Shown here: in pieces, positions 24,829-37,643 of the stretch
Position numbering within the stretch: the first letter of the stretch is position 1
Layout of the letters: the number at the start of each line of letters is the position of its first letter
Source of the DNA: Oscillospiraceae bacterium
GTDB lineage: Bacteria > Bacillota > Clostridia > Oscillospirales > Oscillospiraceae
DNA: 64,000 nt
Reading direction: 5' to 3'
Assembly (NCBI GenBank): GCA_910575815.1
Contig: CAJTFN010000004.1
Span: 1 to 64,000, forward strand
The notes under the pieces: model-generated
What the model saw: the letters and a program-made list of their open reading frames with translations, nothing else
Databases searched by the model: none
What the model was told of the DNA's origin: nothing
Made by a program: the position numbers and the translations under genes

Positions 24829-27800
24829 ATGGCAAGCAAACTACAATTCATATCCGAGCTGGCAAGCCACACCGCCCAAACTGTCACGCGGGATGTGGAC
24901 GGCTGGAAGCAGTATTTAACTACCGCCAGCCGCCTCTATAAATATTCGTTCAGCGATCAACTGCTGATTTACGCCCAGCGCCCAGACGCCACCGCCTGCG
25001 CCAGTATGGAGCTGTGGAACGATACCATGCGGCGGTGGGTAAAGCCACGCTCCAAGGGGATCGCCCTCATTCGGACTGGTGCGGGTGGACGGCCTCGCCT
25101 GGAATATGTCTTTGATGTGGCCGATACCCGCCCGGTCCGTGGGGCGCGTGAGCCGTATCTGTGGGAGATGACGGCGGAGAAATCCGGCGCTGTTGCGGCG
25201 GCATTGGAACGGCAGTACGGCCCCACAGAGGAACATGATATTGGCTGGGCGCTCATGGAACAGGTCAGTCGCGCCGTAGGCGGGACCTACCGGGACCAAC
25301 TGGAGGACCTGCGTTATGACACGCAAGACAGCTTTTTGGAGGAATTGGATGACCTCAATCTGGAGGTGCGCTATAAAAATCTCCTGACCGCCAGCGTCCA
25401 GTATGCCGTTCTGACCCGCTGCGGGCTGGACCCTAGCGACTATCTGGAGGACGAGGACCTTGCGGGCATTACCAAGTTCTCCACCCCCGCTGTCCTGCAT
25501 CACCTGGGCCGCGCCGCCAGCAAGGTTTCCATGGACCTTCTCAACGAAATTGGCCGCGCCGTCAAAGCCTTTGACCGGGAACAGGAGAAAAATAAAGAAA
25601 AAAATATTGAAAAACCTCTTGCAAAATCGCCCGTGATCGACTATACTAAGATCAAGGGAGAATTTAACACTGTAAATCGCGAAAGTGAAGAAGGGAGCAT
25701 AGAAAATGGCGGAGTTGACTTACAAACAGGCGGGCGATTACCTGATTCCCGATCTGAAAGCGGACGGAGCGGACGAGTGGGAGGAGACGCCCTTGGGCAA
25801 GTACGGGATGCTGCGGGAGACGTTCCTGGAGGAACATCACCACGGGACGTACACCTCGATGTTGCTGACCGGGCGGCTGTACCCCCACCTGCGGGAGATC
25901 GACCGGCAGGCGAGGGAGCAGGTGGACAAGATCGTGGCCGACCTGAAGAAGCAGAACGGCGTGGACGAGGCGATGAAGGCCCGCGATCAGATGGGATGGG
26001 TCCAGGCGGTGAACAACTTCACGGCCCAGGCGGAGGAAGTGGTTCTGACGGAGATCGTCTACAAGTAAATCCAGAGGGTGAACCGGCGGCGGGCGAACAG
26101 CCCGCCGCTTCTGCGTCTGTGGAGGAACCGCCCGCCCCTGGGTCGCCGGACCTCTCTCTGTTCTCCCTGTTCCCTACGGTAGAGGAACAGATTGAGAATA
26201 TCGCCCAGGCTCAGTCGGAGGACCAGAGGACAGCCCAGCAGCATATTTCTACCCCTGCCGGTCTTGTGCCGTCTGCGGTCATTGGCCGCGCCCTCACCAG
26301 CGGTAGCAATGGGCGGCACAGCATCGAGCATATTGTGGCCTTCTTCCAGAAGGGTACCACCGATTCCGCTGCCGCCTCGTTTATGGCAAAAGAGTTTGGC
26401 GAGGGCGGCAAGGGCGTTACCATTGGAGGACAGGAATATTCTCTGTGGTTTAACAGCGAGGGCTTCCGCATCGCGCCGGGGCGGTCCGCCTTTGGTCCGG
26501 GCAGCACCCTTGTTACTTGGGTAAACGCCGCCGCCATGGTGTCCAACCTCCTGCGGGATGGTACGTTTGCCAGTCAGGAAAAAATCAACGCCGCTCCTGA
26601 TAACGAAGTACGGGAACTGGCTGAAAAACTGTGGTATCTCCGCCAGGATTTCAGCGACAGCGCAAAGGAGCAAAATCTTTTGCCTACAATCTCCCAGCAT
26701 TTCTTGGGCAAGGGGTTCCCGGAAGATACCAAGCAGATTGCCGAACTGCTGAAAACCCCGGTCCATCGCCAGCAGATTTTGCAGGAGCTGGACGCATTTA
26801 TGGTCGAATATAAATACCACCCGGACGTCCTGCGCTTTCGCAAAATCCATAACCCGGCGGAGCTGTTCAGAAGCATTGACCGCTTATCCGCAACGAAAGA
26901 GCAATATAAGGCGGTAGAGGGGTTCGCCCCGGCAAAAGCCGGCTTCATCACCGAGGACGAGATCACCCGTCTGCTGGCCAGAGGCCCCAGCATTTCCGAG
27001 AGCAAGCTGCAAATATACGCCTATTTTGTCCAGGGCCACAACGCCAAGGAGTGCGCTGACTTTCTGAAAAGCAGCTATGGCGAAGGCGGACACTGCTACA
27101 CCGGCTATGACGAGAACCATGGCACCAAGGGAATCAGCTTCACCCGTTCGGATGAGGAATCCGGCTATAAGGGCTATGATACGGTCACGCTGAACTGGAA
27201 CCAGGTGCAGAAGCGTGTCCGGGCCTTGATTGACAGCGGGCAGTACCTCAACGATCAGGAAAAGGCGTATCTTCCGGCCTATGAGAAAGTAACACTTGCC
27301 CGGACGATTTACGCTTTCAACTACTATAAGCCGGACCCCGACCGGACCTATCCCCACGAGTGGGATTTTAACGCGGCGAAACGGGACATTCTGCCCCTGC
27401 TGGACAGCCCGGAACAGGTGGAGAAGATTTTCAACCAGATGTTGAGCGACTTCGCCCCCCTCTCGCCTGATACGCCCCACTATACCGAAATGCAGTATGC
27501 CCTCCGGGACATGGGGATGTATCAGCGGGGAGAATCTCCCCTGTTTACTCCGCTGCCGGAGGCCGTCCTGGAGGCGGAGCGTCAGAAGAAACAGGCGGCA
27601 AAAGAGGCCAAGCGCAAAGCTCCCGCGCCCCAACGCACAACTTCCGAGGCCCCGCCTGCTTCCGGGGACCGGCTGGCGGCTGCGGCCCGTGCCCTGGCGA
27701 ACAAGCGGCGCACCCCGGCCCAGGAGGACCAGAGCGGCCAATTCAGCTTGTTCTCCCCGGCAGCGCCCGCCCCACTGGAGCCGGAACCCTCTGCCCCTCC

Positions 27801-30800
27801 CCAAGCGGCAGAGCATGAGGAAACCTCCCGCTCTCCGTGGTGGGACGGCTACAAGGAGATCAAAGAGGCGAATCCCCACAATATCGTGCTGTTTCAAGTG
27901 GGCGATTTCTTTGAGATGTTCGGTGAGGATTCCAAAACCGCCGCCGCCCTGCTGGACCTCAGCCTGACTACCCGGCCCATAGCTGGCGTTGGGCGTGTGG
28001 AGATGTGCGGCGTTCCCGTCCACGGGGTAGAGCAGTACATTGAAAAGCTGCGGGAATTTCATTCTGTGACCCTTGCGCCCGTTGAGGCGCAGACCGGGGA
28101 GCGCCAGCCCAGCACCTTGCTCTCCCGGCAGGAACAGGCCATTCAAGACAATGGCGAACAGGGCTGGCAAACCACCGTCACCGAGCGTAACTATCAGGCC
28201 ACGGTAACTACGGAGGAAGCACCGCTTTTGACGCGGCTCATGCAGACCAACGGGATCAGCGCCGCGCAGATTGTCCATGAGAATGGCGAAGTTACATTCA
28301 GCTTCCCGGCGGCGGACCGGGAAACTGTTGAAAATTTGATCGCAAAATTGCGGGCGGAGCTGGCAAAGGCGGTGGAATCAACATACGCCGCCGGTAAACC
28401 CCAAAAGCCCGGACGGACCAAGGTGGAGCTGAATTACCGCAATTTTGCAAAGCTGTTCCCAGAGATTGCCAGCCGCGAGTACCGCTATCTGCGCATGGAG
28501 GCAGGCGAGGATGGCGGGGCCATGATGCCCCTCCACCTGCAATGGATAGATACGGACGTGATCGCTGTCAGCCACACCTACACGCAGAACGGCGACCTCA
28601 TGCGTGACCCGGAAATGACCTTCCGGGTGGACCGGGAGAAGGGAACCATGGAACCGCTGACCTTCCGTCAGGACGGCTCTATTCAGATTTATCAAGAGGT
28701 CTACCCGGAACCCGGTAAGTGGATTCCCAAACTGCGCCGGGATTTGAACACCTTTGCTCAACAATGGCTGAAAAACATCAGTCAGCAGGGCTATCACAAA
28801 CGCGAGGCCGTCATGGTCCGGGACGGCAAGGATGTACGCCTGACCTTTGACCAGGACGGCAAGGCGGTGGAACCCTCTGCGGCACCGGCAGCAGTGAGTG
28901 CTTTAGGTGACAACCCGACCATCAAGGAGATATACGGGCATTATGCCCCCATGGTCAAAGAGCTGGTGCTGGCAGATACGGCATATCAGAACGCCTGTGT
29001 CAATTCCGACCAGGACCTTGCCCGTCTGGAGGGGAACGAGGCAATCAAGCGGGCGGTGCTGTCCATCAACGGCATAATGCTGATGAAGCAGTATTATGAT
29101 AATACCGCCTTCCGCAACCGGCTCCATCAGGAGATTATCAGCGAAACCTATCCTGTGCTGTCCCAGCCGGAGCAGGTTGTCGAGAGCAAAGACAACCTAC
29201 GCGATTTAAGCCTTGAATTTCTATATCACCGGCTTAGAACTTTGGCAACGGACTGCGAGAACTTTTTAGGCGATGGTGAGCGGCGGGAAGAACTTCTGTC
29301 TGAGGGTAGCGTCAAGGCTCAGATTGCTAAAATACGAGAGATATACGACGCTGTTTCCCCAAAGCCGGAATGGCTGACGGATGAGGTTATTGACGGCTAC
29401 GAACAATACATGACCTTCCCAGGGCATGACAGGGAGTGGGCCGTCAGCCCTGTTACCCTCTACCGTGACGCCTTGGAGTGGATAGACCGGGAGATCAATC
29501 GTGGCGGTTGGTTGTATGAACAGCTCCGGGACCCTTCCAACGATTATGACCAAGCGCAAGAGGCCCTTGAAAGCGAGCTATACGCCTATTTGAAGCACGT
29601 TGCGTTTGATAATTCGGAAATGCTGGCAGCATATCACACTCTGCCCAAATTCCGGGAATGGCTGATTGAGGACCTGATGGAGCGCAACTATCAGGATATT
29701 TCCCTTGACCAGCGGGACGGCCCGGACCGCCATTCCAAGGATGCGGACGCACCGACTTGGGCGAAGGGTGCGCCGCCTACGCCAAAGCCGGAATATGTAA
29801 AGTGGTCCGCTAAAGATTTCATTAAGCGTCCGAAGCCTGCCGCACACCAACTCCAGGAACCCGCCACGAGCCATTCTGAACCAGAGCAAGCAGGGGCCGG
29901 TACGGAAATACCCCCCACGCTGGAGGCAACACCGGAACCCACCAGGGCAGGTATATTGGGACAGGTGGAAAGGGCCAACGCCGACCCTGCTGAACCCAAT
30001 CTCACTCCCAATATTGACGAATATCTGGACCTGAAGGCCCGATACCCGGACAAGCTCGTCGGCATCCAGGTGGGGGACCATATGCTGTTCTATGGGAAGG
30101 ACGCTGAAGCAGCGGCCCCCGCCATGGGGAAGGACCTGCTGGCGCGGGATATTCCCGGCCTGGGCAGCACTTTTGTTACCGGAACCTCCCTAGGCTGGCA
30201 GTCCGCATTGACGGACCTGCTGGAGCATGGTCATAGTGTGGTTTTGGCCCAGCCTGACCCCGAACGCGGCCCGGACGCGCCCTATGAGATCATCAAGGAG
30301 CGAAGCGCGACGGAGTTCATCCCTCTGGGCATGGAGCTGACCATGGACGGGCGGCGCATGAAGATCGACAGCGTGGACTTCCAGGCGGGGACCGTCAGAC
30401 TGCAAGACTTGGATATTAAGGGCTGGTTCCCCGTTTTCCGCTCGGAGCCGATTCCCTTTGTCCGTGAATTTATAGAGGAAGCCCAGCGAAGTGAGGAATA
30501 CACCATTGCGGAGGTGGCGGCACACCGTCAACGGATGGAGGCCGCTGATGAAATCCCCGTGGACATGGAGCTGACGGTGGACGGACAGCGCGTCAAAATC
30601 CACAGCGTAGACGCGGAACATGATATTGTCCGCCTGAAAATTCTGGATAGGGCCTATTCCTATCTCCAGCGGTCCATCCAAGCCGTGCGGGACCTTGTTG
30701 CCAAAGCCCGCGCCACCGTCCTGGGCGCGAATGATTCCCCGCCTTCCCTCGAACCGGAGCCGGAGCTGGTGGAGATTGACGGCGGGCAGGTGGTTCCGCC

Positions 30801-33800
30801 CCCTCCGCCAGCTTCCCGCCAGCCGCGCCGGGAACGCCAAAATTTCCAGATCACCGACGACAATCTGGGCGTTGGCGGCGAAAAAACGAAATATCAGTAC
30901 AATGTGGCCGCTATCCGAACCTTGAAGCAGATCGAGGCGGAGGGCCGTCTTGCCACGCCGGAGGAGCAGGAAACCCTTTCCTGCTATGTGGGCTGGGGCG
31001 GCATCGCCAAGGCGTTTGATCCAGAGGACCCCAAGTGGGCAAAGGAGTATGCCGAACTGAAGGAGCTATTGAACCAGGAGGAATACGATTCCGCCCGCAG
31101 TACGGTCCTCAACGCCCACTACACCAGCCCCACCGTCATTAAAGCCATGTATCAGGCGGTGGAGAACATGAATTTCCAGCCGGGAACCGTACTCGAGCCG
31201 TCCATGGGCATCGGCAACTTCTTCGGCCTCCTGCCGGAAAAGCTGGGGGCGGCAAAACTCTACGGTGTAGAATTGGACAACCTGACCGGGCGTATTGCCA
31301 AGCAGCTCTATCAGAAAGCAGACATTACCCTCGCCGGTTTTGAGACAACGGACCGGAAGGACTTCTATGATCTGGCCATGGGCAACGTGCCCTTTGGTCA
31401 GTACCACGTCAACGACCCCGCCTATAACAAGCTGGGTTTCAACATCCACAACTATTTCTTTGCCAAGGCGCTGGATCAGGTGCGTCCCGGCGGCGTTGTG
31501 GCCTTTGTCACCAGCCGCTACACCATGGATTCCAAGGACTCCACTGTGCGGAAGTATCTGGCGGAGCGGGCCGACCTGCTGGGGGCAATCCGGCTTCCCA
31601 ACAACGCTTTCAAGGCCAATGCCGGGACCGAAGTGGTGTCCGACATTATTTTCCTGCAAAAGCGGGACCGCCCCGCCATTGAGCAGCCAGGATGGGTGCA
31701 GGTGGGAGAAAATGAAGATGGCTTCAAGATCAACAGCTATTTTCTGGAACACCCGGATATGGTGCTGGGCACGGCTACCTCGGAGAGTACACAGTATGGC
31801 AGGCAGGACTATACCGTTGCGCCCATTGCCGGAGCAAACCTCTCCCAGCAGCTTGCCGGGGCCATTCAGAACCTTGCCCCGCCCGACCGGGAGCTGCTGG
31901 AGATTGAACCGGAACAGGAGGGGGAGCTGGAATCTATTCCCGCCGATCCCTCTGTGCGGAATTTCAGCTACGCCCTCTCGGAAGGAAAGCTGTTTTTCCG
32001 CGAAAATTCCCGCATGAAGCCTGCGGACTTGGGCAAGACCCCCACGGAGCGGGCCATGGGCATGATCGCCATTCGGGACTGCGCCCGGAAGCTCATTGAC
32101 TTGCAGTTGGAGAACGCCGGGGATGATGCGGTCAAGGCGGAGCAGGCCAAGCTCAACCGCCTTTATGACGCCTTCACGAAAAAACACGGCCTGTTGAACA
32201 GCCTGGGCAATAAGATGGCCTTTGAACAGGATTCCTCCTACCCGCTGCTGTGCTCCCTGGAAGTGCTGGACGATGAGGGGAATTTGGAACGCAAGGCGGA
32301 TATGTTTACCAAGCGCACCATCCAGAACCGGCAGGCCGTCACCAGTGTGGACACGGCAGTGGAGGCCCTGGCGGTGTCCATTGGAGAGAAGGCCCGTGTT
32401 GACCTGGAGTACATGGCCGGTCTGATGGGCGGACCTGACAAAATTCCGCAGATCGTGGAGGATTTGAAAGGCATCATCTTCAAGGACCCCGCCACCGGCC
32501 CCTTTGATTTTGCCGAGGGCGGCGAAAACTGGTCGAAGGGCTGGCAGGCGGCGGACGAATACCTTTCCGGCAACGTCCGGGTAAAGCTGGCCCAGGCCCG
32601 TGCCGCCGCAGAAGATAACCCGCAGTTTGCTATCAATGTGGAGAAGCTAGAACAGGTACAGCCCAAGGACCTGACCGCCACGGAGATCAGCGTTCGGGTG
32701 GGCGCGTCCTGGATTGACCCAGAGATTTACCAGCAGTTTATGTTTGAGCTGCTGGGAACATCGGAGCGTCTGCGGGAGAAGAAGATTCAGCTCCGTTATT
32801 CCGATTCCTCCGGCGAGTGGCGGGTGCAGGGCAAGAGCGAGGACAGCCGGGATAATGTCCGTGTCCACAGCACCTACGGAACCAAGCGTGTCAAAGCCTA
32901 TGAGATATTTGAGGCCGCTCTGAACCAGCGGGATGTACGGATATTTGATACAAAATGGGTGGATGGCAAGGAAACCCGTGTTCTCAACGAGAAAGAAACC
33001 ATGATCGCCCAGCAGAAGCAGGAGGCGATCTGCGAGCAGTTCAAAGAGTGGATTTTCAAGGACCCGGAACGCCGGGAGGTCCTGTGCCGGAAGTACAATT
33101 CGATCTTCAACGCAACCCGCCCCCGTGAATATGACGGTTCCCATATCCGCTTTGCGGGCATGAACCCGGAAATTTCCCTGCGGCCCCACCAGCAAAACGC
33201 CGTGGCCCATATCCTCTACGGCAAAAATACGCTGCTGGCCCACTGTGTCGGCGCGGGCAAAACCTTTGAAATGGTAGCCGCCGCCATGGAGAGCAAGCGC
33301 CTGGGCCTGTGTCAGAAATCCCTATTCGTCGTTCCCAACCACCTGACGGAGCAGTGGGGCGGCGATTTTTTGCGCCTGTATCCCGGCGCAAAGGTGCTGG
33401 TAGCCACCAAGAAGGACTTTGAACCCCGCCGCCGAAAGAAGTTCTGTGCCAGAATCGCCACCGGCGACTATGACGCTGTTATCATCGGCCACAGCCAGTT
33501 TGAGAAGATTCCCCTCTCCCCCGAACGGCAGAGCGCCGTCATCCGGGACCAGATTGACGAAATTATAACCGCGATTGAGAACGCGAAAGAGGAAGATGGC
33601 GACCACTTTACTATCAAGCAGATGGAGAAAACCAAGAAAAATCTGGAGGCAAAACTGGAGAAGCTGGCGGCAAAGGAAAAAAAGGACAATGTGGTGACGT
33701 TTGAGGAACTGGGCGTTGACCGGTTGTTTGTGGACGAAGCACATTCGTTCAAAAATTTGTTCCTCCACACAAAAATGAGCCGTGTGGCAGGCATTGCTCA

Positions 33801-35760
33801 AACGGACGCGCAGAAGTCCAGCGATATGTACGGCAAATGCCGCTACATGGACGAAATCACCGGCGGACGCGGTATTACTTTCGCCACCGGCACGCCCATC
33901 AGCAATTCCATGGTAGAGCTTTATACCATGATGCGCTACCTCCAGTTCGACACACTGGTGAAGAACGGCCACCGCCATTTTGACAACTGGGCGGCGGACT
34001 TTGGCGAGAAAGTCACGGCCATGGAGTTAAAGCCGGAGGGCACGGGCTTCCGCGCCAAGACCCGGTTCGCCAAATTCTACAATCTCCCGGAGCTTATTAA
34101 CATCTGGAAAGAGGCCGCTGACATTCAGACGGCGGATATACTGAAGCTCCCTTCCCCGGAGCCGGAGTATGTCACTGTCACCACGGAACCCAGCAGTTTT
34201 CAGCAGGAGATGGTGGCGGAGCTGGGCGACCGGGCGGAGGATGTACGCAACCGGCTGGTGGAACCATACGTTGACAATATGTTGCGGATCACCTCGGATG
34301 GCCGCAAGCTGGCTCTGGATCAGCGTTTGCAGAATCCACTCCTGCCTGACGACCCGGACAGCAAGGTCAATGCCTGTGTCAAGAACGTCCTGGCCGAGTG
34401 GCATGACAGCGCGGACATTCGGGGGACCCAGCTTATTTTCTGTGATCTCAGCACACCCAAAAACGATGGCAAGTTCAATGTCTATAACGATATTAAGGAG
34501 AAGCTGATCGCCCAGGGGATTCCCCCGGAGGAGATTGCTTTTATCCATGACGCCAACACCGAAGCGCAAAAGGCGGAGCTGTTCGCCAAGGTGCGCCGGG
34601 GGCAGGTGCGCGTCTTGATCGGCAGTACTCAAAAAATGGGGGCTGGCACCAACGTCCAGGACCGCATTGTGGCCTCCCATGACCTCGACTGCCCCTGGCG
34701 TCCGGCTGATTTGGAGCAGCGGGCGGGCCGCTCTCTGAGACAGGGCAACCGGAATAAGTCGGTCAAAATGTATAAGTACGTCACAAAGGGCACCTTTGAC
34801 GCTTATAATTGGGGGCTGGTAGAGAACAAACAGAAATTCATTGGTCAGGTTATGACCAGCAAATCCCCCGCCCGGTCCGCCGAGGACGTGGACGCTACCG
34901 CTCTCTCCTACGCCGAGGTCAAGGCCCTGGCTACCGGGGACGACCGTATCCGGGAGAAGATGGAGCTGGATGTGCAGGTGGTGAAGTTGAAAATGCTCAA
35001 AGCCAACCATATTTCTATGCAGTACGAAATGCAGGATAAGGCGCTGAAATACTATCCACAGAAGATTGCGGAGACAAAGTTGTTTATTGAAGCGCTGGGG
35101 AAGGATTTGCCCATTGTGCAGGCCCATCCGGTGAAGGACGACGCTTTTTCCATGACCATCATGGGCCAGACCTTTACCGGGCGCAAGGAGGCGGGCGAGG
35201 CCATTCTCAAGGCGTGTTTGCTCATGCCCGACCCGAAGAAGCCTCTCGACTTGGGTGAATACCGGGGCTTTCCCATGCAGCTTCATTGTGACGGGTCCAT
35301 GTTTTGGGTTACGATGAAGAAAAATTTGACCTATATGGCGGAACTGGCCGATGATCCGGTGGGCAACGTCACCCGTATCAACAACGCCTTAGAGGGTATG
35401 GCCGAAAAGATCAAGGGGCATGAGAACCACCTGGAGAGACTGGAAAAGGAGCTGATGAACGCCAGGGAAGAATCTGAACGGCCATTTCCCAAGGAAAATG
35501 AGCTGGCGGAGAAGTCCGCCCGCCTGACCCAGCTCAACCGGGAGCTGGAGAAACCCAAGACCAAAGTAGTGGAGAAATCCAAGGACAGCGAGGGTGAAGC
35601 GGAGCTGGAGGACGGTGAGGTCCCCGCGCCGGAGCCGCCCGCGCTTACCGTATTGAGCGGTGACAAGCCGTCCATCCGGGCGGCGCTGCGCTCCTACGTT
35701 CCACCTGCGCCGGTAGCTGCTGGCGCGGAAAGAGATCAGCGAAGGGAGGCGGCGCTGTGA
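24829..35760 (+). CDS. Giant DNA methyltransferase/SNF2-type helicase of the element
   Basis: 3643 residues, ATG after AAGGAGG. An N-terminal domain common to these proteins (about 1-260) is followed by a Gly/Arg/Pro-rich linker (about 285-425) that is the alternative frame of tnpV. A MutS domain I-like module lies at about 1000-1090 ([11 protein letters not shown]) and a weaker second copy at about 1730-1800 ([16 protein letters not shown]). The adenine-methylase core (about 2040-2260) has YVGWGGIA and NVPFG. The helicase (about 2780-3320) has [20 protein letters not shown] and [10 protein letters not shown], and a coiled-coil tail follows. The family is a hallmark of Tn1549-like elements and may modify and remodel element DNA; its exact role is not known. 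The stop overlaps mobC. Confidence 0.9.
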   Translation: MASKLQFISELASHTAQTVTRDVDGWKQYLTTASRLYKYSFSDQLLIYAQRPDATACASMELWNDTMRRWVKPRSKGIALIRTGAGGRPRLEYVFDVADTRPVRGAREPYLWEMTAEKSGAVAAALERQYGPTEEHDIGWALMEQVSRAVGGTYRDQLEDLRYDTQDSFLEELDDLNLEVRYKNLLTASVQYAVLTRCGLDPSDYLEDEDLAGITKFSTPAVLHHLGRAASKVSMDLLNEIGRAVKAFDREQEKNKEKNIEKPLAKSPVIDYTKIKGEFNTVNRESEEGSIENGGVDLQTGGRLPDSRSESGRSGRVGGDALGQVRDAAGDVPGGTSPRDVHLDVADRAAVPPPAGDRPAGEGAGGQDRGRPEEAERRGRGDEGPRSDGMGPGGEQLHGPGGGSGSDGDRLQVNPEGEPAAGEQPAASASVEEPPAPGSPDLSLFSLFPTVEEQIENIAQAQSEDQRTAQQHISTPAGLVPSAVIGRALTSGSNGRHSIEHIVAFFQKGTTDSAAASFMAKEFGEGGKGVTIGGQEYSLWFNSEGFRIAPGRSAFGPGSTLVTWVNAAAMVSNLLRDGTFASQEKINAAPDNEVRELAEKLWYLRQDFSDSAKEQNLLPTISQHFLGKGFPEDTKQIAELLKTPVHRQQILQELDAFMVEYKYHPDVLRFRKIHNPAELFRSIDRLSATKEQYKAVEGFAPAKAGFITEDEITRLLARGPSISESKLQIYAYFVQGHNAKECADFLKSSYGEGGHCYTGYDENHGTKGISFTRSDEESGYKGYDTVTLNWNQVQKRVRALIDSGQYLNDQEKAYLPAYEKVTLARTIYAFNYYKPDPDRTYPHEWDFNAAKRDILPLLDSPEQVEKIFNQMLSDFAPLSPDTPHYTEMQYALRDMGMYQRGESPLFTPLPEAVLEAERQKKQAAKEAKRKAPAPQRTTSEAPPASGDRLAAAARALANKRRTPAQEDQSGQFSLFSPAAPAPLEPEPSAPPQAAEHEETSRSPWWDGYKEIKEANPHNIVLFQVGDFFEMFGEDSKTAAALLDLSLTTRPIAGVGRVEMCGVPVHGVEQYIEKLREFHSVTLAPVEAQTGERQPSTLLSRQEQAIQDNGEQGWQTTVTERNYQATVTTEEAPLLTRLMQTNGISAAQIVHENGEVTFSFPAADRETVENLIAKLRAELAKAVESTYAAGKPQKPGRTKVELNYRNFAKLFPEIASREYRYLRMEAGEDGGAMMPLHLQWIDTDVIAVSHTYTQNGDLMRDPEMTFRVDREKGTMEPLTFRQDGSIQIYQEVYPEPGKWIPKLRRDLNTFAQQWLKNISQQGYHKREAVMVRDGKDVRLTFDQDGKAVEPSAAPAAVSALGDNPTIKEIYGHYAPMVKELVLADTAYQNACVNSDQDLARLEGNEAIKRAVLSINGIMLMKQYYDNTAFRNRLHQEIISETYPVLSQPEQVVESKDNLRDLSLEFLYHRLRTLATDCENFLGDGERREELLSEGSVKAQIAKIREIYDAVSPKPEWLTDEVIDGYEQYMTFPGHDREWAVSPVTLYRDALEWIDREINRGGWLYEQLRDPSNDYDQAQEALESELYAYLKHVAFDNSEMLAAYHTLPKFREWLIEDLMERNYQDISLDQRDGPDRHSKDADAPTWAKGAPPTPKPEYVKWSAKDFIKRPKPAAHQLQEPATSHSEPEQAGAGTEIPPTLEATPEPTRAGILGQVERANADPAEPNLTPNIDEYLDLKARYPDKLVGIQVGDHMLFYGKDAEAAAPAMGKDLLARDIPGLGSTFVTGTSLGWQSALTDLLEHGHSVVLAQPDPERGPDAPYEIIKERSATEFIPLGMELTMDGRRMKIDSVDFQAGTVRLQDLDIKGWFPVFRSEPIPFVREFIEEAQRSEEYTIAEVAAHRQRMEAADEIPVDMELTVDGQRVKIHSVDAEHDIVRLKILDRAYSYLQRSIQAVRDLVAKARATVLGANDSPPSLEPEPELVEIDGGQVVPPPPPASRQPRRERQNFQITDDNLGVGGEKTKYQYNVAAIRTLKQIEAEGRLATPEEQETLSCYVGWGGIAKAFDPEDPKWAKEYAELKELLNQEEYDSARSTVLNAHYTSPTVIKAMYQAVENMNFQPGTVLEPSMGIGNFFGLLPEKLGAAKLYGVELDNLTGRIAKQLYQKADITLAGFETTDRKDFYDLAMGNVPFGQYHVNDPAYNKLGFNIHNYFFAKALDQVRPGGVVAFVTSRYTMDSKDSTVRKYLAERADLLGAIRLPNNAFKANAGTEVVSDIIFLQKRDRPAIEQPGWVQVGENEDGFKINSYFLEHPDMVLGTATSESTQYGRQDYTVAPIAGANLSQQLAGAIQNLAPPDRELLEIEPEQEGELESIPADPSVRNFSYALSEGKLFFRENSRMKPADLGKTPTERAMGMIAIRDCARKLIDLQLENAGDDAVKAEQAKLNRLYDAFTKKHGLLNSLGNKMAFEQDSSYPLLCSLEVLDDEGNLERKADMFTKRTIQNRQAVTSVDTAVEALAVSIGEKARVDLEYMAGLMGGPDKIPQIVEDLKGIIFKDPATGPFDFAEGGENWSKGWQAADEYLSGNVRVKLAQARAAAEDNPQFAINVEKLEQVQPKDLTATEISVRVGASWIDPEIYQQFMFELLGTSERLREKKIQLRYSDSSGEWRVQGKSEDSRDNVRVHSTYGTKRVKAYEIFEAALNQRDVRIFDTKWVDGKETRVLNEKETMIAQQKQEAICEQFKEWIFKDPERREVLCRKYNSIFNATRPREYDGSHIRFAGMNPEISLRPHQQNAVAHILYGKNTLLAHCVGAGKTFEMVAAAMESKRLGLCQKSLFVVPNHLTEQWGGDFLRLYPGAKVLVATKKDFEPRRRKKFCARIATGDYDAVIIGHSQFEKIPLSPERQSAVIRDQIDEIITAIENAKEEDGDHFTIKQMEKTKKNLEAKLEKLAAKEKKDNVVTFEELGVDRLFVDEAHSFKNLFLHTKMSRVAGIAQTDAQKSSDMYGKCRYMDEITGGRGITFATGTPISNSMVELYTMMRYLQFDTLVKNGHRHFDNWAADFGEKVTAMELKPEGTGFRAKTRFAKFYNLPELINIWKEAADIQTADILKLPSPEPEYVTVTTEPSSFQQEMVAELGDRAEDVRNRLVEPYVDNMLRITSDGRKLALDQRLQNPLLPDDPDSKVNACVKNVLAEWHDSADIRGTQLIFCDLSTPKNDGKFNVYNDIKEKLIAQGIPPEEIAFIHDANTEAQKAELFAKVRRGQVRVLIGSTQKMGAGTNVQDRIVASHDLDCPWRPADLEQRAGRSLRQGNRNKSVKMYKYVTKGTFDAYNWGLVENKQKFIGQVMTSKSPARSAEDVDATALSYAEVKALATGDDRIREKMELDVQVVKLKMLKANHISMQYEMQDKALKYYPQKIAETKLFIEALGKDLPIVQAHPVKDDAFSMTIMGQTFTGRKEAGEAILKACLLMPDPKKPLDLGEYRGFPMQLHCDGSMFWVTMKKNLTYMAELADDPVGNVTRINNALEGMAEKIKGHENHLERLEKELMNAREESERPFPKENELAEKSARLTQLNRELEKPKTKVVEKSKDSEGEAELEDGEVPAPEPPALTVLSGDKPSIRAALRSYVPPAPVAAGAERDQRREAAL
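25706..26068 (+). CDS. TnpV-family protein nested in another frame of the giant gene
   Basis: 120 residues in the +1 frame relative to the giant gene, with its own AGAAGGGAG eight bases upstream of the ATG. The sequence starts [17 protein letters not shown] and continues [39 protein letters not shown], the pattern of TnpV proteins of Tn4451-like transposons. The enclosing protein reads through the same DNA as a low-complexity G/R/P/D/E linker, so tnpV is the recognisable gene here. It probably arose by insertion of tnpV without breaking the large frame. TnpV function is not established. Confidence 0.8.
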   Translation: MAELTYKQAGDYLIPDLKADGADEWEETPLGKYGMLRETFLEEHHHGTYTSMLLTGRLYPHLREIDRQAREQVDKIVADLKKQNGVDEAMKARDQMGWVQAVNNFTAQAEEVVLTEIVYK

Positions 35761-36095
35761 GAAAGAACGAGGGCCGGACGGTGGGCCTTTACACAAAGGT
35801 GTCCCCGGAGGAAAAGGAGGTGATTGACCGGAAGATGGCCCTGCTGGGGACCATGAACCTGCGGGCGTATCTGCGGAAAATGGCGGTGGACGGGTATGTG
35901 GTCCAGTTGGATATGTCCAGCGTGGTGGAGCTGGTGAAGCTCCTGCGCTCCATTTCCAGCAACGTGAACCAGATCGCCCGACGCTGCAACAGCACACACA
36001 ACCTCTACGCCCAGGATGTAGAAGATCTGCGCCAGGGTTATGTGGAGGTATGGCAGGGCATCCATAACCTGCTGAAGAAATTTGAAACGCTGTGA
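35757..36095 (+). CDS. mobC: MobC-like relaxosome protein
   Basis: 112 residues. The GTG at 35757 overlaps the TGA of the giant gene and has GGGAGG 8 nt upstream. The sequence ([41 protein letters not shown]… [14 protein letters not shown]) has the ribbon-helix-helix-like N-terminus and NxNQIAR motif of MobC proteins, which help the relaxase open oriT. The paralogue at 59359-59760 belongs to another element. Confidence 0.8.
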   Translation: MRKNEGRTVGLYTKVSPEEKEVIDRKMALLGTMNLRAYLRKMAVDGYVVQLDMSSVVELVKLLRSISSNVNQIARRCNSTHNLYAQDVEDLRQGYVEVWQGIHNLLKKFETL

Positions 36096-36144
36096 CTGCG
36101 GTGGCGGGGGTACATTCTCGGATGTGCCCTCGCTCATTTTTTGT

Positions 36145-36172
36145 TTGCAAAGCGGCATTTTTGTGATATAAT
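36145..36172 (+). promoter_or_regulatory. Promoter of the mobilisation genes
   Basis: TTGCAA, 16 nt, TATAAT, upstream of the 36256 gene. A weak hairpin (about 36108-36130) separates it from mobC. Confidence 0.6.
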
Positions 36173-36255
36173 GGGCGGTGTTAAATATTGCCGCACAGAG
36201 TATAATTTTCAGAAATGCCGCTGAAAAACCAATACATTGCAAAGGAGCAGTTACC

Positions 36256-36591
36256 ATGGACGAACAAACCGCGAAGCGCACCCGCCGCACACCCCAGCAG
36301 ATGGCCGCAGATGTTGACAGTAAGATTGAAAAGCTGAATCAAGAACTGACCGCTCTCGCCGCTAAAAGAACCGCCGCTAACGAGGATTTTGACAAAAAGG
36401 AGGCTTCTGTCAAAGGAAAGATTGCGGCTTTAGAACAACGAAAAAAGGACATTCTTGCTCCAAAACCGCCGCGCAAGCCCCGCAAAACCAAAAAGCAGAA
36501 AATCCAGGATTTGATTAAGAGCGCTAGCAAAGCTGGATTAAAGCCGGAGGAAATTGCCCAGCGGCTCGGCCTGGACCAGCCGGAGGAGTGA
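36256..36591 (+). CDS. Coiled-coil accessory protein of the mobilisation region
   Basis: 111 residues from the ATG at 36256 (AAAGGAG upstream; longer frame not used). A Lys/Arg-rich coiled coil (SKIEKLNQELTALAAKRTAANEDFDKKEASVKGKIAALEQRKKDIL) is followed by KPPRKPRKTKKQK and a C-terminal HTH-like segment (LKPEEIAQRLGLDQ). It probably binds DNA in or near the relaxosome. I do not recognise a named family. Confidence 0.6.
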   Translation: MDEQTAKRTRRTPQQMAADVDSKIEKLNQELTALAAKRTAANEDFDKKEASVKGKIAALEQRKKDILAPKPPRKPRKTKKQKIQDLIKSASKAGLKPEEIAQRLGLDQPEE

Positions 36592-36642
36592 ATACTTCGG
36601 CAATCATTGGACCCGAAAAAATAGAATATTGGATTTCAGCAT

Positions 36643-36678
36643 GAGGGACGGCCCATAGGCCGTTCCTCTATTTTTTTG
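36643..36678 (+). terminator. Terminator/attenuator before the toprim gene
   Basis: A GAGGGACGGCC arm pairs with GGCCGTTCCTC around a short loop, followed by ATTTTTTT. Confidence 0.8.
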
Positions 36679-36691
36679 AAAGGATGGGTAG

Positions 36692-37639
36692 ATGCCAGGA
36701 GTAACCAAAGAGCAGATTGCGCAAGCAAAAGATTGGGATTTATTATCCTATCTCCAAACCTACGAACCTCATGAGCTGAAACGGTGCGGTCCCCACGAAT
36801 ACTGCACCCGAACCCACGACAGTTTGAAAATCTCCAACGGAAAATGGTGCTGGAATAGCCGAGGCATTGGAGGCCGGACGGCGCTGGACTATCTCATCAA
36901 GGTCCGGGGGATGGACTTTGTGGGCGCGGTAGAGGCTCTGTGCGGCTATCGTGCTCCGCCACCCCAGGAACAGCCAGCCTCGAAGCCCCGGAAGCCATTC
37001 CAGCTCCCGGAGGCCAGCCGCTTCCCCTCCATGATGTTGGCTTACCTGCAAGGCCGGGGCATCCACCCGGAACTGCTGCAAGCGTGTATCCAGGCAGGTA
37101 CGCTCTACGAAAGCCGGAAGTATCAAAACTGCGTTTTTGTAGGCAAGGATATGGACGGCCACGCCCGGTTCGCCTGCCTGCGGGGAACGCGGGACAACTT
37201 TCGGATGGATGTAGAGAGCAGCGACAAGCGGTACAACTTTTCCCTGCTTGCCGCTGACCCAACCTGCCCACGGCTGGCCGTGGCGGAAAGCCCTATTGAT
37301 ACACTATCCCTGGCCACGCTGGTGAAGCTGTCCGGTGGTGACTGGCGGGACAGTCACTACCTCTCCCTTGGAGGAACCTCGTCCCGCGCCATGATTCAAT
37401 TCCTTCACGATCATCCCCACGTTACCCAGGTCAGCTTGTGTCTGGACAACGACAAGGCAGGACTGGTTGGTATAGAAAGGCTGAAACAGGCCATTCAGGA
37501 GGACCCGGACCTTTCTCTGCGGGTGAAGCTGGTCCACCGCAACCCGCCGCCCGCCGAACACGGGAAGGACTACAACGAATTTCTCTGTCAGGTTAAGGCG
37601 GCGCGGACACAGCAGAGGCAGCGGGAAGGGGCACGGTGA
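36692..37639 (+). CDS. DUF3991/toprim primase-like protein
   Basis: 315 residues. The N-terminal half (about 15-85: CGPHEYCTRTHDSLKISNGKWCWNSRGIGGRTALDYLI) resembles a CHC2-type zinc-finger/DUF3991 region, and the C-terminal half is a toprim fold with AVAESPIDTLS (conserved Glu) and LCLDNDKAG (Asp-x-Asp). Such proteins may prime complementary-strand synthesis after transfer. It lies 4 bp before the relaxase gene, in the same operon. Confidence 0.8.
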   Translation: MPGVTKEQIAQAKDWDLLSYLQTYEPHELKRCGPHEYCTRTHDSLKISNGKWCWNSRGIGGRTALDYLIKVRGMDFVGAVEALCGYRAPPPQEQPASKPRKPFQLPEASRFPSMMLAYLQGRGIHPELLQACIQAGTLYESRKYQNCVFVGKDMDGHARFACLRGTRDNFRMDVESSDKRYNFSLLAADPTCPRLAVAESPIDTLSLATLVKLSGGDWRDSHYLSLGGTSSRAMIQFLHDHPHVTQVSLCLDNDKAGLVGIERLKQAIQEDPDLSLRVKLVHRNPPPAEHGKDYNEFLCQVKAARTQQRQREGAR

Positions 37640-37643
37640 TCCC

